Assembly: GCF_004348995.1 (NCBI RefSeq)
Contig: NZ_SMKQ01000002.1
Location: forward strand, 96,197 to 160,196
DNA: 64,000 nt
Direction: 5' to 3'
Source of the DNA: Nonomuraea terrae
GTDB taxonomy: Bacteria; Actinomycetota; Actinomycetes; Streptosporangiales; Streptosporangiaceae
Shown here: one piece after another, positions 1 through 8,992 of the stretch
Layout: every line of letters begins with the position of its first letter
Position numbering within the stretch: position 1 is the stretch's first letter
Position numbers and translations under genes: made by a program
Notes under the pieces: model-generated
What the model saw: only the letters and a program-made list of their open reading frames with translations
Database searches by the model: none
Told to the model about the DNA's origin: nothing

Positions 1-347
1 TTCCCATCATCGCCTTTCCGCGCGGCGCGGGGCTTGCCTACAACGGCTTCGCCGAGGCGACCGGCGTGGACTGCGTCGGGCTCGACTCGACAGTACCTGT
101 GGAGTGGGCCGCGCAGAAGGTGCAGCACGAGCTCGGCCGGTGCGTGCAGGGCAACCTCGACCCCCAGCTCCTGGTCGCGGGCGGGCCTGCACTCCACGCG
201 GAAACAGACCGCATCCTGAACGCGCTCAGTGGTGGCCCGTTCGTGTTCAATCTCGGACACGGAATCGTCAAGACCACACCCCCCGAGCATGTGGCCGCTC
301 TCGCCCAGCAGGTACGGTCCTGGTCCGCAGCGCAGCAGAGAGCCTGA
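1..347 (+). CDS. hemE: Uroporphyrinogen decarboxylase, C-terminal part
   Basis: The window opens inside this gene; the reading frame runs from base 3 to the stop at 345-347. The visible 114 residues carry the family's C-terminal blocks: GLDSTVPVEWA, VQGNLDP followed by LLVAGG, and FNLGHGI followed by TPPEHV. The enzyme decarboxylates the four acetate side chains of uroporphyrinogen III to coproporphyrinogen III in cytosolic heme synthesis. The N-terminal two thirds lie before the window. The gene looks intact at its 3' end. It is the only clear housekeeping gene in the first 20 kb apart from the tRNAs. Confidence 0.95.
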   Translation, partial: PIIAFPRGAGLAYNGFAEATGVDCVGLDSTVPVEWAAQKVQHELGRCVQGNLDPQLLVAGGPALHAETDRILNALSGGPFVFNLGHGIVKTTPPEHVAALAQQVRSWSAAQQRA

Positions 348-505
348 ACGCGTCGGCGTCGGCTCGTGCGCTCGGCCTACCGGGGCCTAGCCTGGGGCTG
401 AGATCTCCGCTCTGGTAACGGTGTGGATCTCGTGGGCCGTGAACGCAGCAGCAGGCAGAGGCCAACGTCAAGGCCCAGGTTGAGGTAACCCGCCGACTCC
501 AGGCG

Positions 506-1432
506 CTACCGAACTCGATTACGGTGCATCCGGTCCACGTCGTGGCTGGGGGCAACGCCGAAGATCCTGCGATACTCGCGGCTGAACTGTGAGGGACTGC
601 TGTAGCCGACGGTGTAGGCGGCCGTGGCAGCATCGTAGTCGTGGCTGATCATGAGCCGTCGTGCTGCGTAGAGCCGGATTTGCTTCTGGTACTGCAGCGG
701 GGTCATCGAGGCGATGGTCTTGAAATGGTGGTGCAGCGAGGACGGGCTCATGTGGACGTGCCGGGCGAGTTCGGCGATCCGCAGGTGTTCGGTGTAGTGC
801 TCACGGATCCACGTGATCGCCTGGGCGATCTTGTGTGTCTGGCTCTCGGCGAGGACGAGATGACGGAGCCGCATGCCCTGTTCACTGCTCAGTAGCCGGT
901 ACAGGAGTTCTTGTTCGATCAGCGGGGCGAGGAACGGGATGTCGGCGGGGGTGTCGAGCAGGCGCACGAGCCGCAGGACCACGTCGAAGAGCGGAGCGGA
1001 CAAGGCGCAGACGGAGATGGCCGCACCCCCGGGGATCGACCTGGGCGGGGGGAGCCGCATGTCGGCCATCAGGTCGGCCATGCGCTGCAGGTGGAGCTCG
1101 TACGCGATGCTCAGATACGGCCGGTCGGGAGTGGCTTCGGTGACCGTACTGATGAGAGGCAGGTCCATGGCGGTGATCAGGCCATGGGTACCGCCGTAGG
1201 AGTAGGTGCGCTCACCCAGGACGACCTGCTTGCTCCCCTGAGTGGGCAGCACCAACTGGGCCTTGGCGACGTCGCACTCCGGCTCTGTGGGTGAGGAGTA
1301 CCGGTACAGCGACATTCCCGGGATGGTGGTGTGCTGCTTGCCGTTGGAAGAGGTCAGCTTCCCGATCAGGGTGGTGAGCTCACCGCGGGCATGTTCCAGC
1401 CGTGCGCTGGGCGGTAGCGGCATTGGCGTCAT
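506..1432 (-). CDS. AraC-family transcriptional regulator
   Basis: A 308-residue protein. The first ~180 residues match the AraC_N (cupin-like) type effector domain. The C-terminal ~110 residues form the double helix-turn-helix DNA-binding domain, with HKIAQAITWIREHY entering the first HTH, SPSSLHHHFK as recognition segment, and GYSSPSQFSREYRRIFG as the signature second half. The start at 1432 gives the usual length for this group. It is transcribed leftward, away from the STAS gene, with a 449-bp upstream gap. AraC_N regulators usually control a neighbouring oxidoreductase; the nearest SDR is at 2404-3405. The target is inferred, not shown. Confidence 0.93.
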   Translation of the reverse strand: MTPMPLPPSARLEHARGELTTLIGKLTSSNGKQHTTIPGMSLYRYSSPTEPECDVAKAQLVLPTQGSKQVVLGERTYSYGGTHGLITAMDLPLISTVTEATPDRPYLSIAYELHLQRMADLMADMRLPPPRSIPGGAAISVCALSAPLFDVVLRLVRLLDTPADIPFLAPLIEQELLYRLLSSEQGMRLRHLVLAESQTHKIAQAITWIREHYTEHLRIAELARHVHMSPSSLHHHFKTIASMTPLQYQKQIRLYAARRLMISHDYDAATAAYTVGYSSPSQFSREYRRIFGVAPSHDVDRMHRNRVR

Positions 1433-1881
1433 GGTGTATCCCGACAGCGGGTGTCACGTGTGCAGGATTTCCAAAGGGCGTTCTGATACCAGCCTAGGCG
1501 CTGGATTCCGCAGGCACTCGGCCGGGCCGCCCGTTCCACGGGTCCCCATCTGCAGGATCGTGCATGATTCTCGGAGCATCTTGCTAGGACGCGCGGTGCT
1601 CGGCCGCCTAGCATCGACAAGGGAAGCCGCCGTTCTCGGCAGACAGCTTGGACGACAGCCGCGCACCTCAAGCGCTGCCGCTTCCCGCGAGCAAATCGCG
1701 GGTGCGGCGCTCGTCTGGGGCGCCGAGCCTTCTGTCCGGGCGTACCCGCCGGCGCACGGGACGGCGTAGTGGCATCCCCCGTTCTTCCCCATGCCACACA
1801 ACGCTCACGCGAGTGACTCGGCGCCATATTTGACGAATGTGTCAGATACGGCCGAGTAGATCAGAATGGGGAGCCTGGGGC
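1433..1881. other. Intergenic region, no gene seen
   Basis: A 449-bp space between the divergent AraC and STAS genes. Reading frames here show no coherent protein. It presumably holds both promoters, but I could not pick a convincing -35/-10 pair or operator. Confidence 0.5.
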
Positions 1882-2256
1882 ATGGACAAGCATGATCAGC
1901 CGCAGTCGCTGCAGTTTGCGACGCACTCCGCAGCTTGGGGCGCCGTGCTGGCCTTGCGGGGAAGTTTGGATTACGAAACTTCGGCGCGGCTAGGGGTGGC
2001 GCTTGAGCGGATGCTCGGACAGCACGATTTGTCCACTGTTGTACTGGATCTGTCGGAGCTCGAGTTCTGCGACTCTTCCGGTATAGGCGCGCTGGCAATG
2101 GCGTGGAAGCGGATGCGCAGGGATGGCCGCCACCTGGCTTTGGCCGGTGCTCATGGACTGTGCGGACGGGCCCTGCAACGGACGGGCCTCCACCAGGTCT
2201 TCGCGCAGTACCCCACGTTGGCGGAGGCCGATGCCGCGCTGTCTGCGAGACGGTGA
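1882..2256 (+). CDS. STAS-domain anti-sigma factor antagonist
   Basis: A 124-residue single-domain STAS protein. The start at 1882 (MDKHDQ) is chosen because a GGGGAG-type ribosome site lies about 9 bases upstream; an in-frame ATG at 1837 would add 15 unlike residues. The phosphorylatable serine region is LEFCDSSGIGALAMA, the classic DSSGxG motif of SpoIIAA/RsbV proteins, preceded by VVLDLSEL. Such proteins bind anti-sigma kinases and release sigma factors when dephosphorylated. No partner anti-sigma kinase lies beside it. A SpoIIE-type phosphatase lies 27 kb away (28909-29718), but a link is speculative. Confidence 0.9.
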   Translation: MDKHDQPQSLQFATHSAAWGAVLALRGSLDYETSARLGVALERMLGQHDLSTVVLDLSELEFCDSSGIGALAMAWKRMRRDGRHLALAGAHGLCGRALQRTGLHQVFAQYPTLAEADAALSARR

Positions 2257-2403
2257 CGACGGCAGAAGGCAGATCCATGCGTCCCTGCCGATGTCCCCGA
2301 TGGGCGGCACGCCCGGACGGCGCGGCGACGTCATCGAGCACGCAACGGGCCAGGAGCCCTGAACAGCTGTGTGGGAGATCAAAGGCCCAGGCCCACTGGA
2401 GTA

Positions 2404-3405
2404 TTACACCTTGCTGCCGGTCAACTGTTCGCTCAGGTTCCACAGGCGGTCGGCGAGCTGCGGGTCGACGGCGTAGGACATCACCCCGACGGGTGTCTCC
2501 ACCCGACCCGTCATCACGTCGATGCTCTCGTCGTGTGAGGTGAGCAGCGGGGAGATCTCGTTGTTCTCGCAGTAGACGCCGCCCATGCCGTCGAGTTGCG
2601 GCGCGGTGGCGCACCAGAGGGTGGTCGACGCCCCCTGTTCGGCGGTCTTGCGGCCCGACTGCGGGTCGATGACGCGGTTGCCGTGCTCGTCGACGAGGCC
2701 ATTCGTTCGCAGATACTCCGGCGTGGTCCACGGGCTGAGGTTGGTGCCGATGATGAGGCCCGGGTGCAGGGAGAAGCCGCGGATGTCGTCGGCCTCGCCG
2801 CGCTGGTCCAGCCCGACCGCGAACAGGATGTTGGCCGTCTTCGACTGGCCGTAGCCCAGCCAGCCGTCGTACTCGCGTCGTTCGAAGTTCGGGTCGTCGA
2901 AGACCACGGGCGAGAGGTGGTGTGCCCAGGCCGAGACCGTGACTACCCGCGCGCCCCTGGCCCGGCGCAGGGCGGGCCAAAGCCGTGTGGTGAGTTGGAA
3001 GTGTCCCAGGTGGTTCGTGGCGAACTGCGCCTCGTACCCTCGGGCGTCCCGGGTCAGCGGTACGTTCTGGATCCCCGCGTTGTTGACCAGGATGTGCAGC
3101 GGCCGCCCGGTGGCGAGGAACCTGTCGGCGAACGCGTCGATCGAGGCCGGATCCATCAGGTCCAACTGGTCGATCTCGACGCCGTCGATCCCCGCGAGCA
3201 TGTCGCGGGCACGGCCTGGGGAGCGCACCGGAACGACGACGGTGGCGCCGGCAGAGCGCAGGGCACGGGTGGTCTCCAGGCCGAGGCCGGAGTGGCCGCC
3301 GGTGACGATTGCGGTTCTGCCCGAGAGGTCTATCCCCTTGATGACGTCGGCAGCGGTGGACGCGGCGCCGAAACCGGAGCCGATCGGTTGTTGTGGACTG
3401 GGCAT
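2404..3405 (-). CDS. SDR-family NAD(P)-dependent oxidoreductase
   Basis: A 333-residue classical/extended short-chain dehydrogenase of the retinol-dehydrogenase-like group. Visible motifs are the nucleotide-binding TGGHSGLG at about residue 37, the NNAG segment (ILVNNAGIQ), TVSAW for the catalytic serine region, and the YxxxK pair in GYGQSKTAN. The start at 3405 is set by a perfect AAGGAGA ribosome site 8-9 bases upstream. It resembles the SDR at 6080-7006 in its opening (AADVIKGIDLSG against AADVVAGRDLSG), so the two are probably paralogues. The substrate cannot be told. Confidence 0.92.
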   Translation of the reverse strand: MPSPQQPIGSGFGAASTAADVIKGIDLSGRTAIVTGGHSGLGLETTRALRSAGATVVVPVRSPGRARDMLAGIDGVEIDQLDLMDPASIDAFADRFLATGRPLHILVNNAGIQNVPLTRDARGYEAQFATNHLGHFQLTTRLWPALRRARGARVVTVSAWAHHLSPVVFDDPNFERREYDGWLGYGQSKTANILFAVGLDQRGEADDIRGFSLHPGLIIGTNLSPWTTPEYLRTNGLVDEHGNRVIDPQSGRKTAEQGASTTLWCATAPQLDGMGGVYCENNEISPLLTSHDESIDVMTGRVETPVGVMSYAVDPQLADRLWNLSEQLTGSKV

Positions 3406-3775
3406 GTCAGATTTCTCCTTGAAAAAGCTGCTGCAGACCGCGTCTGCCTCGCGCCTCTCGGGCGATGCATGCGCGCTCGTCACGTTTCTGTTCGGCGCGG
3501 GTCGCCGTCATGGTCGCGTTCCGCGGCGGTGGTCCTCGCGGCGTGGGTGAGCAGAACGCCGATGGTGAGGACGTCGGCCAGTTCGGGCACGGCCTCGATC
3601 AGCTGTCGATGTCGCAGGCCGGCGCAACCGCGGGATGCGGCCGGGAGACGGGTCGCGACGGCGAGAATGCGGCGGACGTCGTCCTTGTTGGCTTTCGGTA
3701 TCGCGTTCTGCGGGGCCGTGTTGTCTTCAAGGACGCCACCACACGCCCCCGGTCACGGAGAGACGGGTGCAGACG
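3406..3775. other. Intergenic region with an open but startless frame
   Basis: Between two leftward SDR genes. On the minus strand about 85 codons are open from about 3740 down to a stop near 3490 (for example AIPKANKDDVRRILAVATRL), without a good start or recognisable family. It may be the end of a decayed gene. I see no defined function. Confidence 0.35.
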
Positions 3776-4615
3776 TCACGACATCGCTGTCGAGCGGCTG
3801 AGCGTCTCCCAAGTGACCATGTCGGCCAGCAGGGACTCGTGGTGGGCCCGCAGCGCATCGACCGCGTCGCCGCCGAGTACGAGGCGGAGCGGCGGGTTCT
3901 CGGCGTCGAGCACCTTGATGATGGCCGCGGCGCCCTTCGCGGGGTCACCTGGTTCTTTGCCCGCGGTAGCCGCGACCATCTGCCGGAGACCCCCCGAGGT
4001 CGCCTGGTAGGCCGGGTTCTCGGGGGCCAGAACCATGTTGTCGGTGATCTTGGTGCGGAACATGCCCGGTTCCACCAGCAGTACCCGAACGCCCAGGGGT
4101 GCCAGTTCACTCGACAGCGCCTCGCTGAATGCCTCGAGCGCGTGCTTCGCGGCGTCGTAGCCGCCCAGCCCCGGGTAGGTCATCCGGCCGCCCAGCGAGC
4201 TCATCTGCACGATCGTCCCGCTGCCCTGCTCGCGCATCAGGGGGACGATCGCCTTGGTGACCTCCGCGGCACCGAAGAAATTGACCTCCATCAGCGAGCG
4301 CAGCTGCTCCATCGAGGTTTCCTCGACGGCCCCGATCATGGTGAACCCGGCGTTGTTCACCAGGACGTCGATGCGACCGAACACAGCCAGCGTCGCCTGT
4401 GCCGCGGCCTGGACGGATGCCGGGTCCGTGACGTCCAGTGCCGCCGTGCTGACCCGGTCGCCGCCGATCTCCGCAAGGTCGGCGAGCGTCTCCGGGCGGC
4501 GCGCGGTGGCCATGACCCGGTCGCCGGCGGCCAGCGCGGCCAGCGCGACCTCCCGGCCGAACCCGGTCGAGCAGCCCGTGATCAACCAGACGCGGCCCTG
4601 CGTTTCGTTCGTCAT
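3776..4615 (-). CDS. SDR-family oxidoreductase
   Basis: A 280-residue classical SDR with TGCSTGFG for cofactor binding, VLVNNAGF, MSSLGG (catalytic Ser) and the YDAAK active-site pair (Tyr/Lys). The protein family with 'STGFGREVALAALAAGDRV' style openings is common in actinomycetes. Start 4615 is preferred over the ATG at 4621 because the GAAGGG ribosome site sits 7 bases from it and only 1 base from the other. It is divergent from a LysR gene across 100 bp that contains a strong inverted repeat, so that regulator probably controls it. Confidence 0.92.
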   Translation of the reverse strand: MTNETQGRVWLITGCSTGFGREVALAALAAGDRVMATARRPETLADLAEIGGDRVSTAALDVTDPASVQAAAQATLAVFGRIDVLVNNAGFTMIGAVEETSMEQLRSLMEVNFFGAAEVTKAIVPLMREQGSGTIVQMSSLGGRMTYPGLGGYDAAKHALEAFSEALSSELAPLGVRVLLVEPGMFRTKITDNMVLAPENPAYQATSGGLRQMVAATAGKEPGDPAKGAAAIIKVLDAENPPLRLVLGGDAVDALRAHHESLLADMVTWETLSRSTAMS

Positions 4616-4683
4616 TCCCATGCCCTTCAACGTGGTGTTTACCGAGGTCAATGGTGGTTGTGGAACGCCAAAGCCGTCCAACA

Positions 4684-4707
4684 CCTACTACCTGTCGCGG
4701 TTGTAGG
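4684..4707. promoter_or_regulatory. Candidate LysR operator (inverted repeat)
   Basis: Arms CCTACTACC and GGTTGTAGG are separated by TGTCGC, one mismatch in nine. The repeat ends 8 bases before the GTG start of the LysR gene and lies 69 bases upstream of the divergent SDR start. That position fits autoregulation plus control of the SDR. No binding data are available. Confidence 0.6.
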
Positions 4708-4715
4708 ATTTTCTT

Positions 4716-5618
4716 GTGACCCCTGATCTTCGGCAGCTGAGGTATTTCGTCGCCGTCGCCGAGGAGTCCAGTTACACACGCGCTGCCGAGCGACTCATGA
4801 TCAGCCAGCAGTCCCTGTCCCAGCAGATCGCCCTGCTGGAACGCATGCTCGGTGCGAAGCTGTTCGACCGCGACACCCGGGGCACCAGCCTGACCGCTGT
4901 GGGTGTGCTGTTCCTCCCCGAGGCCCGTGCGGTGCTCGAGCGAGCCGACGAAGCCATCGACGTCGTGGCACGAGCCGTGCGTGGCGAGGTCGGCAGCCTC
5001 CGCCTCGCCTTCCTCGCCACCACCACGAACTACCTGCTTCCCCCGGTGGTTCGTGCCGTCCGGCAACGACTGCCGGGAATCAGGCTGACGACGGAGGAGA
5101 CAACGATCGCACCTCTGGTTGAAGGCGTACTCAAAGGCCGCTACGACGTCGCGTTCACCCGGCCTCCGCTGGTGGCCGGTCTGGAGACCAGGACGCTGAT
5201 CAGCGAGCCGGTATGCGCCGTCCTGCCCGAGGAGCATCCGCTCGCCGGACGATCCGAGTTGACGCTGGGTGAGCTGGCCGGCGAACGGTGGGTGCTGACC
5301 CCGCGGAGCTCATGGGAGCCTTGGCACCAGGCGTTCGACCACTCTTTCCGTACGGCGGGATTCACCCCTGACGTGGTCCAGCGGGACACGAGCGTGCAAG
5401 GGCTTCTCGGCCTCGTGGCGGCCGGTGTCGGGATAACCCGGCTCGCCAGGTCCGCGAGCAGTCTCCGGCGCACCGGTGTGGTGTTCGTACCGCTGACCGG
5501 TGAGTTCGTGCCCACCGAGATGGTCTGGTTGTCCGGCGACACCTCACCCGCGTTGCGCGGTCTGCTGGACGTGGTCACCGAACTGGCCGCTTCCACCGAC
5601 CTCACCGAGTCCGGCTGA
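4716..5618 (+). CDS. LysR-family transcriptional regulator
   Basis: A 300-residue LTTR starting at GTG 4716, with TAGGA 8-12 bases upstream. The N-terminal winged HTH is LRQLRYFVAVAEESSYTRAAE, then SQQSLSQQIALLERMLGAKLF. The rest is a two-lobe LysR substrate-binding domain, from about residue 90 (LRLAFL onward). It faces the SDR at 3776-4615 and shares its promoter region. The inducer is unknown. Confidence 0.95.
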   Translation: MTPDLRQLRYFVAVAEESSYTRAAERLMISQQSLSQQIALLERMLGAKLFDRDTRGTSLTAVGVLFLPEARAVLERADEAIDVVARAVRGEVGSLRLAFLATTTNYLLPPVVRAVRQRLPGIRLTTEETTIAPLVEGVLKGRYDVAFTRPPLVAGLETRTLISEPVCAVLPEEHPLAGRSELTLGELAGERWVLTPRSSWEPWHQAFDHSFRTAGFTPDVVQRDTSVQGLLGLVAAGVGITRLARSASSLRRTGVVFVPLTGEFVPTEMVWLSGDTSPALRGLLDVVTELAASTDLTESG

Positions 5619-6079
5619 CCCCCACGCCGCACCTGCCCGGACCAGGGGCCACCGCGTCCATCGCGTGGAGCCGGCAACAGGCGCAAAGGGAGGTGCTCCG
5701 AGCACCGCAATGAGCTCACAGGATCGGGCTGTGACCGTTGCAGGCAACTCATGTTGGACGGAGCAAGCCGCGCCCCGACACAATTGCCCTTGTCAACCAC
5801 TGTGCTGACGAGATGCGCTGCCGGCGGCGGCCTGGCCACGTTCGCATTCCGCATCACCGACCCCGACAACGGGACGAGCGCGGCTGCTCCACAGCGACTA
5901 CCCGGCCGCAGCGGACCGGCACCGAACACGCTCGACCCCAGGTGCCGCCCTGACCGCCCGTCCACGAGCTGCCACAGGGCTCGCACCACCGCGACTGCGC
6001 AGGTGGATGCGGCCCCGCCCCACCGTGCCGCCGACGACGACTTTCTGCGACTCGGCGCCATCCGACAAGGAACATTCTC
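5619..6079. other. Intergenic region, no gene seen
   Basis: 461 bp after the LysR stop. Frames are open by virtue of GC content but none gives a family-like protein. The last 15 bases contain the AAGGAA ribosome site of the next SDR gene. Confidence 0.5.
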
Positions 6080-7006
6080 ATGACCGTGCTCATCACCACA
6101 CCGTTCAACGCTGACAGCACCGCTGCCGACGTTGTCGCCGGCCGAGACCTGTCCGGGCAGCGAGCCATCGTGACCGGAGCGTCCTCGGGGATCGGGATCG
6201 AAATCGCCCGGGCACTCGCCTCAGCCGGAGCGGAGGTGACCTTGGCTGTGCGCGATACCGGTGCCGGCGATCAGGTCGCCCGGGACATCGCGGCGAGCAC
6301 CGGCAACGCAACGGTCCGCGTCGCGCGCCTGGACCTGTCCGACCTCAAATCGGTGGGCGCGTTGGTCGCGGCCTGGAGCGGCCCCCTGCACATCCTGGTC
6401 AACAACGCCGGCGTGTGCTTCCCACCCGAGACACACAATGCTCAGGGCCTGGAGACGCAGTTCGCCGTCAACCACTTGGGGCATTTCGCGCTCACCACCG
6501 GCTTGCACCCGGCGCTCGCTGCTGCCGGACGCGCGCGATTGGTCACCCTCAGCTCGGATGCCCACATCTACGGACCCGTCGACTTCGACGACCTCAACTT
6601 CCGCGATCGGCCGTACGATCCAGTCGTCGCCTACGGCCAGTCCAAGACCGCCACCGCGCTGTTCGCCGTCGAGGCCCAGCGGCGCTGGTCCGCCGACGGT
6701 GTCACCGCCAACACCGTGCACCCCGGGCCGATCAGGACCAACCTCGACCGGCACCTGAGCGCTGCGGCCCAGGCCGCGCTGCCCGACTTCGACTACCGGA
6801 CGGCCGAGCAGGGCGCGGCCACCCCGACCCTTCTGGCCACCTGGCCCCCTCTGGAAGGCAAGGGCGGAATGTACTTCGAGAACGGCAACCAGGCCGTACG
6901 CAACGAGCCCGGCCAGAGCACCGGAGTCGCAGACCACGCACTGGACCCCGAAGCGGCCGAGCGCCTGTGGCACGTATCCCTCGACCTGCTCGCCGCCGCC
7001 CGCTGA
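6080..7006 (+). CDS. SDR-family NAD(P)-dependent oxidoreductase
   Basis: A 308-residue short-chain dehydrogenase. Motifs are TGASSGIG near residue 33, LVNNAGV, TLSSDAH (catalytic Ser), and YGQSK. The C-terminus keeps the EQGAATPTLLATWP and GGMYFENGNQA segments of the retinol-dehydrogenase-like subgroup, as in the gene at 2404-3405. The start has AAGGAA seven bases upstream. The substrate is unknown. No regulator is adjacent. Confidence 0.93.
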   Translation: MTVLITTPFNADSTAADVVAGRDLSGQRAIVTGASSGIGIEIARALASAGAEVTLAVRDTGAGDQVARDIAASTGNATVRVARLDLSDLKSVGALVAAWSGPLHILVNNAGVCFPPETHNAQGLETQFAVNHLGHFALTTGLHPALAAAGRARLVTLSSDAHIYGPVDFDDLNFRDRPYDPVVAYGQSKTATALFAVEAQRRWSADGVTANTVHPGPIRTNLDRHLSAAAQAALPDFDYRTAEQGAATPTLLATWPPLEGKGGMYFENGNQAVRNEPGQSTGVADHALDPEAAERLWHVSLDLLAAAR

Positions 7007-7155
7007 GCCAGGGACGACAACGCCGCGCGCTCGCAGAGATCATGGCCCAGGTCCGCTGACAGACATCCGGACACGCCCACCCGCCTCAGCGACCACGACG
7101 TCGTTCAGGCGGCCGCCAGGAGCATGTCGAGGCGGGGCCGCGTCCCGCCTCGACC

Positions 7156-7452
7156 TCAGCCGCGCGTGCGGATCAGCATGACGAGCCCGGCGATGAACGA
7201 CCCGAGCAGGACCGGCGACACGACCGCGAGGCCGCCCCACACGACGAGGCCGAGATAGCCGAGCGCGGACGAACTGTGCGTCGGGTCGGCGTCAGCGGCC
7301 GCGAACAGCCCCAGGCCGAGGACGACACCGGCCACCGTGAGCGCGATCGGCGTCCACAGGAGCACGTGGGCCCACAAACGGTACCTCCGACTGTAGACAC
7401 GCCGGGCCGACCGCACGTTCGGCTGTGGGGGATACCCGACGGATTCGCTCAT
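7156..7452 (-). CDS. Small membrane protein, function unknown
   Basis: A 98-residue protein starting at MSESVGYPPQP. It has a short polar N-terminus and then two hydrophobic segments, about residues 31-51 (VLLWTPIALTVAGVVLG) and 64-92 (LGYLGLVVWGGLAVVSP and on), ending in a basic tail. I recognise no family. It is followed downstream on the same strand by nothing and preceded by another hypothetical gene, with which it may form a pair. Confidence 0.65.
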   Translation of the reverse strand: MSESVGYPPQPNVRSARRVYSRRYRLWAHVLLWTPIALTVAGVVLGLGLFAAADADPTHSSSALGYLGLVVWGGLAVVSPVLLGSFIAGLVMLIRTRG

Positions 7453-7547
7453 GCCCCATTTGTACCAGCCCGCATGGTCCCCACACCGGACAAGACTCCC
7501 ATCCCCCGCCTCCCACCGCCGCGTCACGGGCGAGCCGCACCGGCCCG

Positions 7548-8219
7548 TCAGTCCTTCCTGCGGTCCCAGGGGTCGCCGATCCAGCCGTCGAAGGACGGGA
7601 TCAGGGCCGCGAGGGCGGCTCCGAGCCGCCAGTCCAGCTCCGGTGCGAACAGATGCACCGTGTCCCCGGACGACCTGAACTCCAGCGGGACCTGTCCGCC
7701 GGAGCGCCACTTGATGCGGCGGGGGCCACGCGGGTAGTCGCCGCCGCCGTTGAACAGGGCGGCCACGAGGATGATCGGCAGCAGGGGCGAGCACAGCCAC
7801 CACACGCACCACCAGAAGAGCCGGCCCTTGTATCCCACCGCGTCCGGGCTGCCGGCCCGGCTCACCGTCCAGCGTGAGCGCAGTCCCCGGCTGAACGCCT
7901 TGTCGCGGGTGAACATACCGAGCGGTTCACCCTGCGGGCCGAGCACCTGGAACTGTGTCCGCCCGCTGCCCGCGGAGACGGTGACCAGGGTGGCGACCCT
8001 CGCCTGGCGGTGCTCGTCCGCCCACAGGACGAAGGAGCGGGCTCCCGTCTTCCGGACCGCGAGGTAGGCGGATATGCCGTTGGGCGGCAACTCGCGTTCC
8101 ACATAAGCGACCGGCCGCGAAGTTCCCGATCCGTCGGAGAAGCTGATCAGGCAGTCGAGCTGCCCGCCAGGGGCGGTCCTCAGTCGCCGCAGCGCTTGTA
8201 AGTTGAGAGTACGGGTCAC
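7548..8219 (-). CDS. Hypothetical protein, possible LURP-one/scramblase-like fold
   Basis: A 223-residue protein. It has alternating short strands with a pattern such as FQVLGPQGEPLGMFTRD that recalls tubby-like/LURP-one domains; this is a weak resemblance only. One hydrophobic stretch (FWWCVWWLCSPLLPIILVA, about residues 133-151) suggests membrane association near the middle. The C-terminus (FDGWIGDPWDRRKD) is polar. Neighbour 7156-7452 is also a membrane protein, so they could work together. Function not known. Confidence 0.6.
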   Translation of the reverse strand: MTRTLNLQALRRLRTAPGGQLDCLISFSDGSGTSRPVAYVERELPPNGISAYLAVRKTGARSFVLWADEHRQARVATLVTVSAGSGRTQFQVLGPQGEPLGMFTRDKAFSRGLRSRWTVSRAGSPDAVGYKGRLFWWCVWWLCSPLLPIILVAALFNGGGDYPRGPRRIKWRSGGQVPLEFRSSGDTVHLFAPELDWRLGAALAALIPSFDGWIGDPWDRRKD

Positions 8220-8457
8220 CCGACGGGCTCCTTCACGCGTGTCTGTGTCGAACGATCAGCACGAAGGTACGCCCACGCGGTCCCAGTTCGCTCATCCGTC
8301 CGCGCCCGTCCAGGGCGAGTGCGTCGGTGATGCAGGAGGCCAGTCCTGCGTGCCGCCGGTCCGCGCGTTCGTGGTGAGCGCCGAAGTCGTGGGCGAGGAC
8401 GGCTCCCGATGAACTGACCGCGGCGGCGGCGCCTCCTTGAAGGCCTGTCAGAGCAGG

Positions 8458-8883
8458 TTAGCGGATGAGGGCGCGTGTGAGGAGCTGGTGCAGGACGTCC
8501 TGCTCTTCGGGGGCCAGGGGGGCCAGGGGGGAGTCTTCGGAGAGCAACTCGAGGAGGCGCTCGCGGATTTCGGTGCCCTTGGGGGTCAGGACGAGCTGCT
8601 TGGCGCGGCGGTCGTCAGGGTGTGGATGGCGTTCGAGGTAGCCCTGCTCTTCGAGGCGATCGGCGACGAAGGTGGCGTTGGAGGGCTCGCAGCTCATCCG
8701 TTCGGCGAGTTCGCGCAGGGTCATGGGGTGGGTCAGCTCGCACAGCGCGGTGCCCTGTGAGGCGGTCAGACCGAAGGTGGCAGCCCGGACCCGAAGGTGA
8801 ACTTCGATGTGACTGGCCAGGCCCTTGACCAGCCCGCACAGCAGGCGGTCGGCTTGAGCTGGGGTCTCGCGCTCGGTGGCCAC
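8458..8883 (-). CDS. MarR-family transcriptional regulator
   Basis: A 141-residue winged-helix regulator starting at GTG 8883. The core is FGLTASQGTALCEL, then LRELAERMSCEPSNATFVADRLEEQGYLER and the wing HPDDRRAKQLVLTPKG, all typical of MarR. It is divergent from the metallo-hydrolase gene at 8993, with a 40-bp palindromic site between them. It likely represses itself and that gene and is released by a small aromatic or lipophilic ligand, which is the family habit. Confidence 0.94.
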   Translation of the reverse strand: MATERETPAQADRLLCGLVKGLASHIEVHLRVRAATFGLTASQGTALCELTHPMTLRELAERMSCEPSNATFVADRLEEQGYLERHPHPDDRRAKQLVLTPKGTEIRERLLELLSEDSPLAPLAPEEQDVLHQLLTRALIR

Positions 8884-8896
8884 GGCATAACTTTAC

Positions 8897-8936
8897 TACA
8901 ACTCGAATGCTTGCAATTAGAATCGTTCTAGTTGTA
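8897..8936. promoter_or_regulatory. Palindromic AT-rich operator/promoter between MarR and hydrolase genes
   Basis: Perfect 7-bp arms TACAACT (8897-8903) and AGTTGTA (8930-8936) enclose an AT-rich core that contains TTGCAATTAG. TTGCAA at 8911-8916 with TAACTT at 8935-8940 (18-bp spacer) could be the rightward promoter. The region is much more AT-rich than its surroundings. Confidence 0.6.
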
Positions 8937-8992
8937 ACTTTTCGCTCGTGCCGCCGCCCGGCGGCACCCCTTCGAGCACGAGGTAGGACCAT

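Noticed and set aside
2596..3801. 401-codon plus-strand open frame
   Set aside because: It is antisense to the SDR at 2404-3405; the protein is low in hydrophobic order, rich in Arg/Gly/Asp and matches no family.
5751..6083. Plus-strand frame containing GTSAAAP, a subtilase-like string
   Set aside because: The motif is embedded in otherwise random-looking sequence without the rest of the subtilase fold or a start with ribosome site.
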